From positions 62,001-126,000 of the forward strand of contig CANOMQ010000007.1 of NCBI GenBank assembly GCA_947567595.1: a stretch of 64,000 nucleotides of DNA, given 5' to 3'. The notes under the pieces are model-generated. The model saw only the letters and a program-made list of their open reading frames with translations. It was not told the DNA's origin and did not search any database. Of this stretch, positions 1 through 7,992 are shown piece after piece (position 1 is the first letter of the stretch; each line of letters begins with the position of its first letter). The translations under genes and the position numbers were made by a program. The DNA comes from an uncultured Lachnospiraceae bacterium. Its GTDB lineage: Bacteria > Bacillota > Clostridia > Lachnospirales > Lachnospiraceae.

Positions 1-1
1 G

Positions 2-520
2 CAGGAGCAGGGCACTGTGCAGCAGGCAGAAACGGACGAGGGTGAGACAGACGGCGGGGGCGGCATTTTGGCGTCTTTTTCGGCGGACACACTGGACGGC
101 GGAACGTACACGCAGGACAATTTTTCTGACACGGATGTCACAATCATCAACTTTTGGGCGACCTTTTGTGGTCCATGCCTTGCGGAAATGCCGGATATTG
201 CGGCGTTTGAGAAGGCACTGCCGGACAATGTGCAGATGATTACGGTCTGCCTTGACGGCGTGGGCAATCCGGACGGGGTGCAGGATATTTTGGACGAGGC
301 TGGCTATGAGGGCACGACGCTTTTGGACGGGGACGGCGATTTTGCAAGTGTCTGCGGGGAAATTTTATATATTCCGACGACCATCTTAGTAGACCAGAAC
401 GGGAATATGCTGGGCAACGCGATTGTCGGCGGGCAGCAGGATTTGGAGGAAACATACAAGGCGGCGGTCAACGACGCGCTGCTTGCGATGGGAAAGGCGG
501 AGATTGGAGATGAAGAATAA
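2..520 (+). CDS. TlpA-like thioredoxin-family protein (5' partial)
   Basis: The frame is open to the left edge, so the true start and a likely lipoprotein or signal segment lie outside the window; a GTG at 17 is only an internal candidate. The visible part is an acidic linker followed by a thioredoxin fold with WATFCGPC (CxxC active site) and a later cis-proline segment YIPTTILVD, as in TlpA/ResA proteins that act outside the membrane on protein disulfides. Its stop overlaps the next gene by 11 bases. The following CXXC mini-protein and membrane ferredoxin suggest that it receives electrons across the membrane; that link is inference. Family assignment is firm, substrate unknown. Confidence 0.85.
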   Translation, partial: QEQGTVQQAETDEGETDGGGGILASFSADTLDGGTYTQDNFSDTDVTIINFWATFCGPCLAEMPDIAAFEKALPDNVQMITVCLDGVGNPDGVQDILDEAGYEGTTLLDGDGDFASVCGEILYIPTTILVDQNGNMLGNAIVGGQQDLEETYKAAVNDALLAMGKAEIGDEE

Positions 521-653
521 GCGTCGGGTGATTTCGTTTGGCATTTTGGCGCTTTCGCTTGTGCTGATTGGAATCGGCGTTGGAAACGGGGAGCATTTGG
601 AGGTTCTGCAAAAGGCGGTGATGGTATGTCTGGAATGCATCGGAATCGGTTGA
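510..653 (+). CDS. CD1871A-family CXXC membrane mini-protein
   Basis: A 47-residue protein: short basic N-terminus, one hydrophobic helix (about residues 7-25), then a C-terminal end reading CLECIGIG with a CxxC pair. This matches the small Clostridia family called CD1871A CXXC motif-containing protein. The ATG at 510 follows a GGAGATTGGAG purine stretch and overlaps the TlpA-like gene by 11 bases; its own end overlaps the next gene by 28 bases, so the three are probably translationally coupled. The lone CxxC at the membrane face would suit a thiol relay between the ferredoxin protein and the TlpA-like protein, which is inference. It is easily missed because it lies inside a longer spurious frame. 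Confidence 0.8.
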   Translation: MKNKRRVISFGILALSLVLIGIGVGNGEHLEVLQKAVMVCLECIGIG

Positions 654-1498
654 AGCGGCTGTCTTTTCAGCGGATTTGCCAAGTGGCGTTTGCTGTTTTG
701 ATCAATGGCTATGTGGTCGGTTTTCAGAAGGGAAAAATTTATACGGGTAAGAGCAAGGCGCTCTGCGTTCCCGTGCTGAACTGTTATTCGTGTCCGGGCG
801 CACTGGGGGCGTGTCCGATTGGCTCATTGCAGACGGTGCTTGGCGCAAGAGGGCACCATATTCCGTTTTATGTGCTGGGAATGCTGATGCTGGTCGGGAT
901 TTTGATTGGGCGCGCGGCGTGTGGTCTTTTGTGCCCGTTCGGGCTGGTGCAGGATTTGCTGCATAAAATTCCGGTGCCGAAAATCAAGGTGCCGTTAAAG
1001 ATTGATAAGCCTGCGCGGTACCTGAAATATGGGATTTTGCTTGTGACGGTGCTTTTGTTACCGCTGTTTGCGGCGGATAAAACAGGGATTGCACCGCCGT
1101 ATTTTTGCAAATATATCTGTCCTGCGGGGACGCTTGAGGGCGGCATTCCGCTTTTGCTTGCAAACGAGACCTTGCGCAGGGCGGCAGGGGCGCTATTTAC
1201 ATGGAAGCTTTTGGTGCTTTTAGTGATTGTGTTTGCGTCGGTCTGCATTCATCGTCCGTTCTGCCGTTATCTTTGTCCGTTGGGGGCGTTTTATGCGCTG
1301 TTTCAGCGGTTTAGCTTTTATCAGCTTCGGCTGGACAAGGAAAAGTGTGTTGACTGTAAGCAGTGTGAGCGCTCGTGTCCGATGGCGGTGGAAGTCACAA
1401 GGAATATCAACAGCCCCGAATGTATCCGCTGCGGGAAGTGTAAGGCAGTCTGCCCTGTGGGGGCAATTTCTTCGGGGAAGGTAGGGAGAGAGTCATGA
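626..1498 (+). CDS. NapH/NosR-like membrane 4Fe-4S ferredoxin protein
   Basis: A 290-residue polytopic protein with repeated CxxxCP-type motifs at helix ends (CYSCPGALGACP, CGLLCPFG, CKYICPAG, CRYLCPLG) and a C-terminal pair of classical 4Fe-4S motifs, CVDCKQCERSC and CIRCGKCKAVC. This is the pattern of the NapH/CcoG/NosR group, which moves electrons through the membrane. ATG 626 lies inside the preceding mini-gene, and the stop overlaps the kinase start as ATGA. Together with TlpA and the CxxC peptide it forms a plausible route for exporting reducing power to extracytoplasmic thiols. The electron donor and acceptor cannot be read from the sequence. Confidence 0.85.
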   Translation: MSGMHRNRLKRLSFQRICQVAFAVLINGYVVGFQKGKIYTGKSKALCVPVLNCYSCPGALGACPIGSLQTVLGARGHHIPFYVLGMLMLVGILIGRAACGLLCPFGLVQDLLHKIPVPKIKVPLKIDKPARYLKYGILLVTVLLLPLFAADKTGIAPPYFCKYICPAGTLEGGIPLLLANETLRRAAGALFTWKLLVLLVIVFASVCIHRPFCRYLCPLGAFYALFQRFSFYQLRLDKEKCVDCKQCERSCPMAVEVTRNINSPECIRCGKCKAVCPVGAISSGKVGRES

Positions 1499-4400
1499 AA
1501 TATTTACGAAAGCTTGCAGGTTTTACCGTTCTTTTTATTGCTGTGTTTATGGTATTTGCACTAATCCGGTATCAGGCGGACGCGCAGGTATCGCTTATGT
1601 CGGAGCGCCTGCAATATGATTTTGATGAGGACTGGCGCGTCGCTGTGCGGGACGAGGCGGCAAGGGACGTGACGCTGCCGTATTTCGTGACACATCCCGA
1701 GACGGGGACGCTTGTGTTTGAAAATACGCTGCCAGAGGACTTTGAGGGCACGACCATGCGCTTTTTTTCCAAGAATGCGTGGGTGCGTGTTCTTCTGGAC
1801 GGAAAGGAGCTTTACAGGCAGGAGGAGGGCGAAGGGACAGATGTGGAGCATTGTGTGGACATTCCCGAGGCGTTTTCCAAAGGGGAGCTGCAAATCGAGC
1901 TGACGGTTTTGGAGCCGGACACAGAGACGGCGCTCGGGGAGATTGTCCTTGAGATGCAGGAAATTGTCGTGCTTGGGCTGAACGCGAATAACCTTGTTGA
2001 TATTGTATGCTGCCTGCTGATTTTGATTTCAGGGGTTGTCATGCTTATGCTTGCGCTGATCAGATGGCATACCGGAAAGACAGGGCGGGGCGAGCTGGCT
2101 TTGGGACTGTTTGGCTTGGTTGCGGGGATTTATTCCTTTATTGGGACAAATACCCTTAGTATCTTTTTTTATAGCACAGAGGGCGCGTATATGGTGCAGG
2201 ACTATATTGTCCTTATGCTGCCGCTGCTTTTGGTGTTTTATTTTGAACACAATCTGCGGACGCTCTATCCGCGCAGGTTTGCCGCCCTGCTTGGCTTTGT
2301 GGTTTTAAACGCGGGCGTGCAGCTTTTTTTGCAGTGGACGGGGCTGGGACGGCTGGAAAATATGGCGGAGTTATCAACGTTTACGCTGTGCGTGGTCTGT
2401 GTGATGGGCATTGTGAGCCTGATTCAGCTTGAGAACAGGGATCGGAAAAAGGAAACGCTGCTGTCGCTGATTTCGCTGTCGGTGCTTTTGGCAGGAGAGA
2501 TTTCCAAGCTGATTTTTTATAGCTGTCATTTTTATATGAATGGGAATTTGGCGGGAATGTATGGTATGTCTGTTTTTGGCGTGGTGACGGCAGCCGTGCA
2601 CATTCTGCGCGTTTCCAAGGAGTACCGGGAGGAAGCGGATGAGCGCATTCAGACGGCGGAGAAGCAGAGCATATTGCTTGCACAGGCAAAAAAGAACGCG
2701 GATATGGCAAGGCATGAGGCGCTTGTCGCAAACGAGGCGAAGGGGAAGTTTCTGGCGCATATGTCCCACGAAATCCGCACGCCGATTAACGCGGTGCTTG
2801 GCATGGACGAGATGATTTTGCGTGAGACAAACGAGCGCAATATCAAGGAATACGCGATGGACATTCATTCGGCGGGGCAGACGCTGCTGTCGCTGATTAA
2901 CGATATTTTGGACTTTTCCAAGATTGAGTCGGGGAAAATGGAAATTGTGCCGGTGGTGTATGATTTCAGCAGCTTTATCCACGATTTGGTGAATATGACA
3001 ATGCAGCGGGCGGCGGACAAAAACCTTTGCTTTACGGTGGAGATTGACAGGGAAATTCCGGCGCGGTTGTATGGGGACGATGTGCGGCTGCGGCAGGTGC
3101 TGACCAATATTTTGACTAATGCGGTCAAGTATACGCACGAGGGGACGGTGTGGCTGCGGGTAAAATGTCAGGGCGCGGGGGAGTCGGTGCGTCTTTTGTT
3201 TGAAGTGGAGGACACGGGCATTGGCATTAAGAAGGAGGATTTGCCGAAGCTGTCTGCGGAGTTTGAGCGGATTGAGGAGGACAGGAACCGCAATATCGAG
3301 GGCAGCGGGCTTGGCATGAATATTACGATTCAGCTTTTGATGCTTTTGGGCAGCAGGTTACAGGTGGAGAGCACGTATGGAAAGGGCTCCCGGTTTTGGT
3401 TTGAGATTGGGCAGAAGGTGATTGACCATACGCCGATTGGGGATTTCGAGGCGAAGGTGCAGCAGGCGGCGGATACATACAGCTATGACACGAGCGTTTA
3501 CGCGCCGGACGCGGAGATCCTGGTGGTGGACGACAATGCCGTCAACCGCAAGGTTTTGCGCAGTCTGCTCAAGGAAACGCAAATTCAGGTGACGGACGCG
3601 GACGGCGGTGCGCAGTGTCTGCGGTTTGTGCAGGAGCGGCATTTTGACTTGATTTTTTTAGACCATATGATGCCGGAGATGGACGGAATCGAAACGCTGC
3701 ACCGTATCAAGGATTTGCCGCAGTGCCCTTGTAAGGACACGCCGATTATCGTGCTGACGGCGAATGCGGTGTCGGGGGCAAAGGAGAAATACTTGGCGGA
3801 GGGGTTTGATGATTTTTTGTCAAAGCCGATTATGCCGGATAAACTGGAAGCGATGTTGAAGGCGTATCTGCCAAAGGAGTTGCTTATGACTGCACCGGTC
3901 AAGGAAACGGACGCGGCGCCGGAACAAAAAACGGACAATGCGCAGGAAACGGTCTTGGCGGATTTGCCTTTGGTGGAAGGCTTGGATTGGGATTATGCGT
4001 GGCTGCATTTGCCGGATATGGAGCTTTTGGAGAGCACGGTGAAGGAATTTTATGCGCAGCTTGACACGGCGGCTGGGCGGCTGGAGCAGGCGTACCTTCA
4101 TTTGTCCGAGGAGGGGCAGTTGGAGCAGTACCGCATTCAGGTGCACGCGATGAAGAGCCTTGCGGGGACGGTCGGGATTGTGACGCTTTTTGGAATGGCA
4201 AGGGTTTTGGAGTATGCGGCGCGGGACGGGAAAACGGAGACGGTTTTGGCGATGACCTCTGTCTTTTTGGAGGAATGGCGCGCTTACCGGCAAAGACTGG
4301 AAGGGGTTTTTGGGATTGGCGATTCGGCGGCGCAGGAGGTAAGTGATTTTTCGGTAATCCGTGCGCTTGTGGAAATGGTGCGTGTCAGTATGCAGGAAAT

Positions 4401-4569
4401 GGAATTTGATGCGGCGGACGAGGCGGCGGCAAAGCTGCGCGAATTTTTGTATCCTGCTGAAATTGAGGCGGATATGCAGGCGCTTTTGGAGGCGGTGACG
4501 AATTTGGATGTGGATGAAGTGCAGCGTGTTGCGGCGCGGCTGTCGGAAGAGATGGCGGACGGTGTTTAG
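1495..4569 (+). CDS. Hybrid sensor histidine kinase with receiver and Hpt domains
   Basis: A 1024-residue hybrid kinase. Order: N-terminal helix (8-25), an extracytoplasmic beta-rich segment (about 30-165), a block of several transmembrane helices (about 170-375, resembling 7TMR-DISM), a coiled coil, HisKA with MSHEIRTP (His about 425), HATPase with N box NILTNAVKYT and G boxes DTGIGI and GSGLGM, a receiver with acidic DD and phospho-Asp about 723 (FLDHMMPEMDG) and Lys in FLSKP, then an Hpt domain with HAMKSLAGT (His about 884). All phosphorelay residues are present. It overlaps the ferredoxin gene by ATGA, so the sensor is co-translated with a redox module. No DNA-binding partner lies nearby; the output regulator must be elsewhere. 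Confidence 0.92.
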   Translation: MKYLRKLAGFTVLFIAVFMVFALIRYQADAQVSLMSERLQYDFDEDWRVAVRDEAARDVTLPYFVTHPETGTLVFENTLPEDFEGTTMRFFSKNAWVRVLLDGKELYRQEEGEGTDVEHCVDIPEAFSKGELQIELTVLEPDTETALGEIVLEMQEIVVLGLNANNLVDIVCCLLILISGVVMLMLALIRWHTGKTGRGELALGLFGLVAGIYSFIGTNTLSIFFYSTEGAYMVQDYIVLMLPLLLVFYFEHNLRTLYPRRFAALLGFVVLNAGVQLFLQWTGLGRLENMAELSTFTLCVVCVMGIVSLIQLENRDRKKETLLSLISLSVLLAGEISKLIFYSCHFYMNGNLAGMYGMSVFGVVTAAVHILRVSKEYREEADERIQTAEKQSILLAQAKKNADMARHEALVANEAKGKFLAHMSHEIRTPINAVLGMDEMILRETNERNIKEYAMDIHSAGQTLLSLINDILDFSKIESGKMEIVPVVYDFSSFIHDLVNMTMQRAADKNLCFTVEIDREIPARLYGDDVRLRQVLTNILTNAVKYTHEGTVWLRVKCQGAGESVRLLFEVEDTGIGIKKEDLPKLSAEFERIEEDRNRNIEGSGLGMNITIQLLMLLGSRLQVESTYGKGSRFWFEIGQKVIDHTPIGDFEAKVQQAADTYSYDTSVYAPDAEILVVDDNAVNRKVLRSLLKETQIQVTDADGGAQCLRFVQERHFDLIFLDHMMPEMDGIETLHRIKDLPQCPCKDTPIIVLTANAVSGAKEKYLAEGFDDFLSKPIMPDKLEAMLKAYLPKELLMTAPVKETDAAPEQKTDNAQETVLADLPLVEGLDWDYAWLHLPDMELLESTVKEFYAQLDTAAGRLEQAYLHLSEEGQLEQYRIQVHAMKSLAGTVGIVTLFGMARVLEYAARDGKTETVLAMTSVFLEEWRAYRQRLEGVFGIGDSAAQEVSDFSVIRALVEMVRVSMQEMEFDAADEAAAKLREFLYPAEIEADMQALLEAVTNLDVDEVQRVAARLSEEMADGV

Positions 4570-4637
4570 GGGCGAAACGAAATGAAAAAGGACATTGCTT
4601 TTGACTTGTTAATGCAACAGCATAAATCCATTATCTG

Positions 4638-4856
4638 ATGGAGCAGATAGAGAAAAATGAAATAAAGAAACAGGTTGCTTTGGCAAGCCGTTCGGGATAT
4701 AATATGTTCCAAGTCATACCTTTTGGGAGTGGCTTTTTATTACAGGCAGATATCAAAGGGAGGTATGACAGGAAAATGCTGGCAGATACGAAAATAATGC
4801 TGTCAATGGAGCTGACGGTTGATGAGAAATTAGGAATGATGAAAGGGAAAAAGTAA
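4638..4856 (+). CDS. Hypothetical small protein, possibly a gene remnant
   Basis: A 72-residue frame of unknown family, rich in Lys, Met and Ile, without a membrane segment or recognisable motif. It begins as TGATG directly on the stop of an 18-codon ORF (4582-4638, starting MKKDIAFDLL) in another frame. The two pieces could be one gene broken by a frameshift or two coupled mini-genes; I cannot tell which. No good ribosome-binding site is visible for either. It lies between the hybrid kinase and the Imm26-like gene in a stretch that looks eroded. Confidence that it is a functional gene is low. Confidence 0.3.
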   Translation: MEQIEKNEIKKQVALASRSGYNMFQVIPFGSGFLLQADIKGRYDRKMLADTKIMLSMELTVDEKLGMMKGKK

Positions 4857-4923
4857 TCATGAATATGCAAGCGGCAGTTTTCATGAGAGCGCGTACTGCC
4901 TCAAAACGCAGGACAACCGCACC

Positions 4924-5829
4924 ATGATTGCGCCAATTACAAAACGGGGTAAGCCAAAGCGCCTAAACGGCGTCAATATCCAGCGCTGTACGCCGTACGG
5001 GGTGTACGTTGAATTTAGCGGCGGAACAGATGCGCGGGGCGGTATCTGCATTGCGAATTATACGACGCAGCAGACGTATTATTCGTCGTCCTTTGCAGGA
5101 GAGCCGTACATGAATACGGACGAGCTGCGGGCATTTCTTGACAAATGGATTGCTGACACGGACGCCTCGGATTTGGCGGAAATTCAGGCGTTTGCAGGCG
5201 CGAAAAGACGCCACTGCAAGTATCGGGAGGGCGATTTTTTCCGGTTCCGCTATGACCGCAGGCATTACGGCTATGGCAGGATTTTGCTGGATGTGCGGCA
5301 GTTTATCAAAGGTGGCGGGGCATTTTGGGATATTCTGATGGGAAAGGCGCTCTGCGTTTCGGTGTACCATATTATCACGGAAAATCCGAGTGTAAGCATT
5401 GAGGAGCTGCAGACGTTTAAGAGCTGTCCGTCCGAATACATGATGGACAATCGGTTCTATTACGGTGAGTATGAGATTATCGGGAACGCGCCGTTGCCTG
5501 AAAATCAAGAGACAATCGACTATCCGATTATGTACGGACGTTCCATTGACGGGCAGGACAGGGATAAAATCTGTTACTGCAGGGGGAAGGAGTACCGTGA
5601 AATCCCGCTTGCAGGCAATTCGCTTTTGGAAAAGGATTTTCGATACAGCGGTATCAGTTTCAGCTTTCATATCAATAAGACAATTGTTGAAGACTGTATC
5701 CGGGCAAATTCCAACGAGCCGTTTTGGGCAAGCCAGCCGCGTGTTTCGTATGCGTATGATTTGCGCAATCCAATCTATCAAAAGGAGCTGGAATACGTGC
5801 AAAGACAGATGGGCATCAGTGGAACGTGA
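4924..5829 (+). CDS. Imm26-like protein, N-terminus uncertain
   Basis: A 301-residue frame whose middle (about residues 95-200) begins REGDFFRFRYDRRHYGYGRIL. This matches the opening strand and GYGR signature of Imm26-type domains, a family found among immunity proteins of polymorphic toxins. Flanking parts are not recognised. ATG 4924 has no Shine-Dalgarno, and the same frame stays open upstream to 4843 with protein-like sequence, so the gene may be 5'-truncated. Alternatively it may be coupled through ATGA to a 22-codon ORF at 4859-4927. No toxin gene is adjacent, so an immunity role is not supported here; it may be an orphan copy. Confidence 0.6.
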   Translation: MIAPITKRGKPKRLNGVNIQRCTPYGVYVEFSGGTDARGGICIANYTTQQTYYSSSFAGEPYMNTDELRAFLDKWIADTDASDLAEIQAFAGAKRRHCKYREGDFFRFRYDRRHYGYGRILLDVRQFIKGGGAFWDILMGKALCVSVYHIITENPSVSIEELQTFKSCPSEYMMDNRFYYGEYEIIGNAPLPENQETIDYPIMYGRSIDGQDRDKICYCRGKEYREIPLAGNSLLEKDFRYSGISFSFHINKTIVEDCIRANSNEPFWASQPRVSYAYDLRNPIYQKELEYVQRQMGISGT

Positions 5830-5917
5830 TGAAAACAGGTCGTAATAAAAATATATGAAGATAGAACACCGGAAAAAGACAACAAGGCTTCCGGTTTTGA
5901 GATAGGAGGAACACAGC

Positions 5918-6379
5918 ATGTTACAGACAGGAACAAAAGCACCCGCATTTTCTCTGCCCGACCAAAACGGGCAGATGCATACCCTAGAGGAGTATCGCGG
6001 CAAAAAAGTAATTTTATATTTTTACCCAAAGGATAACACCCCCGGCTGCACCAAGCAGGCGTGCAATTTTGGGGAACTGTATCCGCAGTTTTTGGAAAAA
6101 GGTGCGGTGGTACTTGGCGTGAGCAAGGACAGCGTGGCGTCGCACAAGAAATTTGAGGAAAAATACGGACTGCCGTTCACACTGCTTTCCGACACGGAGC
6201 GTACCTGCATTGAAGCCTACGATGTGTGGCAGGAGAAGAAGAACTACGGAAAAGTCAGCATGGGCGTGGTGCGCACGACGTATCTGCTTGACGAGGAGGG
6301 CGTGATTGTCAAAGCCTTTGGCAAGGTCAAAGCTGCGGAAAATCCGGCGCAGATGTTGGCGGAGTTAGAAAAAGAGTGA
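5918..6379 (+). CDS. bcp: Bcp-type thiol peroxidase (peroxiredoxin Q)
   Basis: A 153-residue atypical 2-Cys peroxiredoxin. Peroxidatic Cys44 sits in YPKDNTPGCT and the resolving Cys49 five residues later, the alpha-2 arrangement typical of Bcp/PrxQ. It reduces organic peroxides and H2O2 with thioredoxin as electron donor, in the cytosol. ATG 5918 follows GATAGGAGG at good spacing. The stop overlaps the next ORF as TGATG. Upstream lies a short gap after the Imm26-like gene. Length and motifs are normal for the family. Confidence 0.93.
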   Translation: MLQTGTKAPAFSLPDQNGQMHTLEEYRGKKVILYFYPKDNTPGCTKQACNFGELYPQFLEKGAVVLGVSKDSVASHKKFEEKYGLPFTLLSDTERTCIEAYDVWQEKKNYGKVSMGVVRTTYLLDEEGVIVKAFGKVKAAENPAQMLAELEKE

Positions 6380-6570
6380 TGTATGAATACTATTATATCA
6401 AAACGGATTGCCTTTCAAATACATGGAATACATCAGAAATACGGGATTTTACGTTTCGCAAGGCAGGCTGTCAGCCGATTACAATCCCAAAGCATGAACC
6501 AATTAAAAAGGTTTATGTTGAAATGGTAAAGCAGGTTGTAGAACGTGAAGAACAGGTTGAAAATGAGTAA
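6379..6570 (+). CDS. Hypothetical small protein between bcp and hicB
   Basis: A 63-residue frame starting at ATG 6379, which shares one base with the bcp stop (TGATG), and ending in a very acidic tail. The sequence begins MYEYYYIKTD and contains no known domain; it is not HicA, lacking that family's Gly-His dsRBD-like core. Translational coupling to bcp and close spacing to hicB suggest it is expressed. Function unknown. Confidence 0.45.
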   Translation: MYEYYYIKTDCLSNTWNTSEIRDFTFRKAGCQPITIPKHEPIKKVYVEMVKQVVEREEQVENE

Positions 6571-6625
6571 GTCTGACTTTCAAAAATGGAATTTTGTAGA
6601 CGTTGAAAGGAGCATGGTGATCGAG

Positions 6626-6874
6626 ATGAAGACATTGGAGCATTACATGGCGATGTCCTACCGAATGGAGGTTGTGGAAGATAAAGAGGAAGGCGGCTTT
6701 GTCGTTTCCTATCCAGACCTTCCGGGGTGTATTTCCTGTGGAGAAACCATTGAATCGGCAATGCAGAATGCTCTTGATGCAAAAAAAGCATGGATTGAGG
6801 CGGCGCTGGAAGAGGGGATAGCGATTCAGGAGCCTGACTTGCGGAGCATTCCAAGAGAGAAGGGATTAGTATGA
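6626..6874 (+). CDS. hicB: HicB-family antitoxin-like protein
   Basis: An 82-residue HicB-like protein with the signature GGFVVSYPDLPGC and a following ISCGETIESA / NALDAKKAWIEAALEEG stretch, the partial RNase H fold of HicB. The start was set at ATG 6626 because homologues begin MKTL-x-YM. In-frame ATG 6614 and GTG 6617 sit too close to AAAGGAG (6606-6612) for normal initiation, though GTG 6617 is possible. No HicA toxin gene is adjacent on either side, and there is no C-terminal DNA-binding domain, so this is an orphan. The stop overlaps a 27-codon ORF by ATGA. Confidence 0.85.
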   Translation: MKTLEHYMAMSYRMEVVEDKEEGGFVVSYPDLPGCISCGETIESAMQNALDAKKAWIEAALEEGIAIQEPDLRSIPREKGLV

Positions 6875-6954
6875 ACCAATATTGCGTGTATCTGCTTTCC
6901 CGAAATGATGCGGCAGCAGCGGCAGATTTTTCTTTGCGGAATCAATCTTCCTGA
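6871..6954 (+). CDS. Short ORF coupled to hicB, possible gene remnant
   Basis: A 27-codon ORF beginning MNQYCVYLLSRND, overlapping the hicB stop as ATGA. The opening resembles the first strand of GIY-YIG nuclease domains (YVYLLxC), but the reading frame then runs into an alanine stretch and stops, so if that resemblance is meaningful this is only the first fragment of a lost gene. Similarity is too short to be certain. Confidence 0.25.
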   Translation: MNQYCVYLLSRNDAAAAADFSLRNQSS

Positions 6955-7019
6955 CAGTACAGGATTATTTGATAAAAGAGAAAAGAGCCAAAAGAACAAG
7001 AGAGGAGCACACAGTCAAT

Positions 7020-7784
7020 ATGTCTGTTTATCAAATCCTATTCAGCCCCACGGGGGGAACAAAAAAAGTATCCGGTATCTTTACAAACGCGTTTTGTGCA
7101 GAAAGCACGGCAATTGATTTATGTGAGCGCGCAACGGATTTTTCCGCATATTCGTTTGATGCGCAGGACATCTGCATTGTGTCTGTCCCTTCCTATGGAG
7201 GGCGTGTTCCCGGCGTTGCCGTATCGCGCCTTCGCCAAATGAAAGGAAACGGGGCGCGTGCAATTCTGATTGCAGTCTACGGAAACAGGGAATATGAGGA
7301 TACGCTTGTGGAATTGCAGGATACCCTGACAGATGCGGGATTTGCATGCATCGCAGCGGTTGCCGCCATTGCGGAACACTCCATCATGCGCCAGTTTGCC
7401 ACAGGACGTCCCGACGCGCAGGACGAAACGCAGCTTGCCGGTTTTGCGCAGGAAATCCGCACGAAAATCGACGCGGGGGAATTGGCGGAAACACTGACGC
7501 TCCCGGGTGACCGTCCTTATCGGGAATACGGCGGCGTTCCGATGAAACCGCAGGCGCAAAAAGGCTGTGCCAGGTGCGGTCTTTGCGCAAAACAATGTCC
7601 GGTCGGGGCAATTCCTGCCGACAATCCGTCCAAGACAGACACAAAAACCTGCATTTCCTGTATGCGGTGCATTGCCGTCTGTCCGCAGAATGCCCGCAGT
7701 GTCAATAAGGCGCTCCTTGCGGCGGGCAGCATGAAATTGAAAAAAGCATGCAGCGGCTATAAAAGGAATACATTGTTTCTGTAA
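7020..7784 (+). CDS. EFR1-family ferredoxin with flavodoxin-like domain
   Basis: A 254-residue protein with an N-terminal flavodoxin-like domain (FSPTGGTKK binds the FMN phosphate) and a C-terminal ferredoxin with two 4Fe-4S motifs, CARCGLCAKQC and CISCMRCIAVC. This is the EFR1 family, thought to shuttle low-potential electrons in anaerobes. Start ATG 7020 is preferred over upstream in-frame 6969 because GAGAGGAG lies just before it and homologues begin MSVYQILFSPTGGT. It is a single gene, followed by a GyrI-like relic. Partner enzyme unknown. Confidence 0.88.
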   Translation: MSVYQILFSPTGGTKKVSGIFTNAFCAESTAIDLCERATDFSAYSFDAQDICIVSVPSYGGRVPGVAVSRLRQMKGNGARAILIAVYGNREYEDTLVELQDTLTDAGFACIAAVAAIAEHSIMRQFATGRPDAQDETQLAGFAQEIRTKIDAGELAETLTLPGDRPYREYGGVPMKPQAQKGCARCGLCAKQCPVGAIPADNPSKTDTKTCISCMRCIAVCPQNARSVNKALLAAGSMKLKKACSGYKRNTLFL

Positions 7785-7868
7785 TATTGAAGTCAATTTC
7801 TCCAAAACATGACACACAGATGTCGTCATTGCCCTGATAGAATGAGAACATCAAATGAAAGGAAGGTC

Positions 7869-7979
7869 ATGAATATGGAATACGAAATTGTAACATTGGA
7901 CGAAAAAACTGCCGTCGGTATTGCGGCGCGCACAAACAATGCTTCTCCCGACATGGGAGCCGTTAGCGGAGGACTTTGA
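7869..7979 (+). pseudogene. Truncated GyrI-like / effector-binding domain gene
   Basis: A 36-codon ORF with a good GAAAGGAAGG ribosome site. It reads MNMEYEIVTLDEKTAVGI and then NNASPDMGAVSGGL before a stop. This matches only the first strand and helix of GyrI-like small-molecule-binding proteins, where the motif continues into about 120 further residues. The rest is absent: the convergent YesN gene begins 14 bases later. The upstream region with a ribosome site is intact, so it looks like a recent 3' deletion. Confidence 0.6.
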
Positions 7980-7992
7980 TAGCGTAAAGCGG

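Noticed and set aside
4924-5829. Toxin-immunity locus around the Imm26-like gene
   Set aside because: No toxin, secretion or polymorphic-toxin gene is adjacent; immunity function is not supported.
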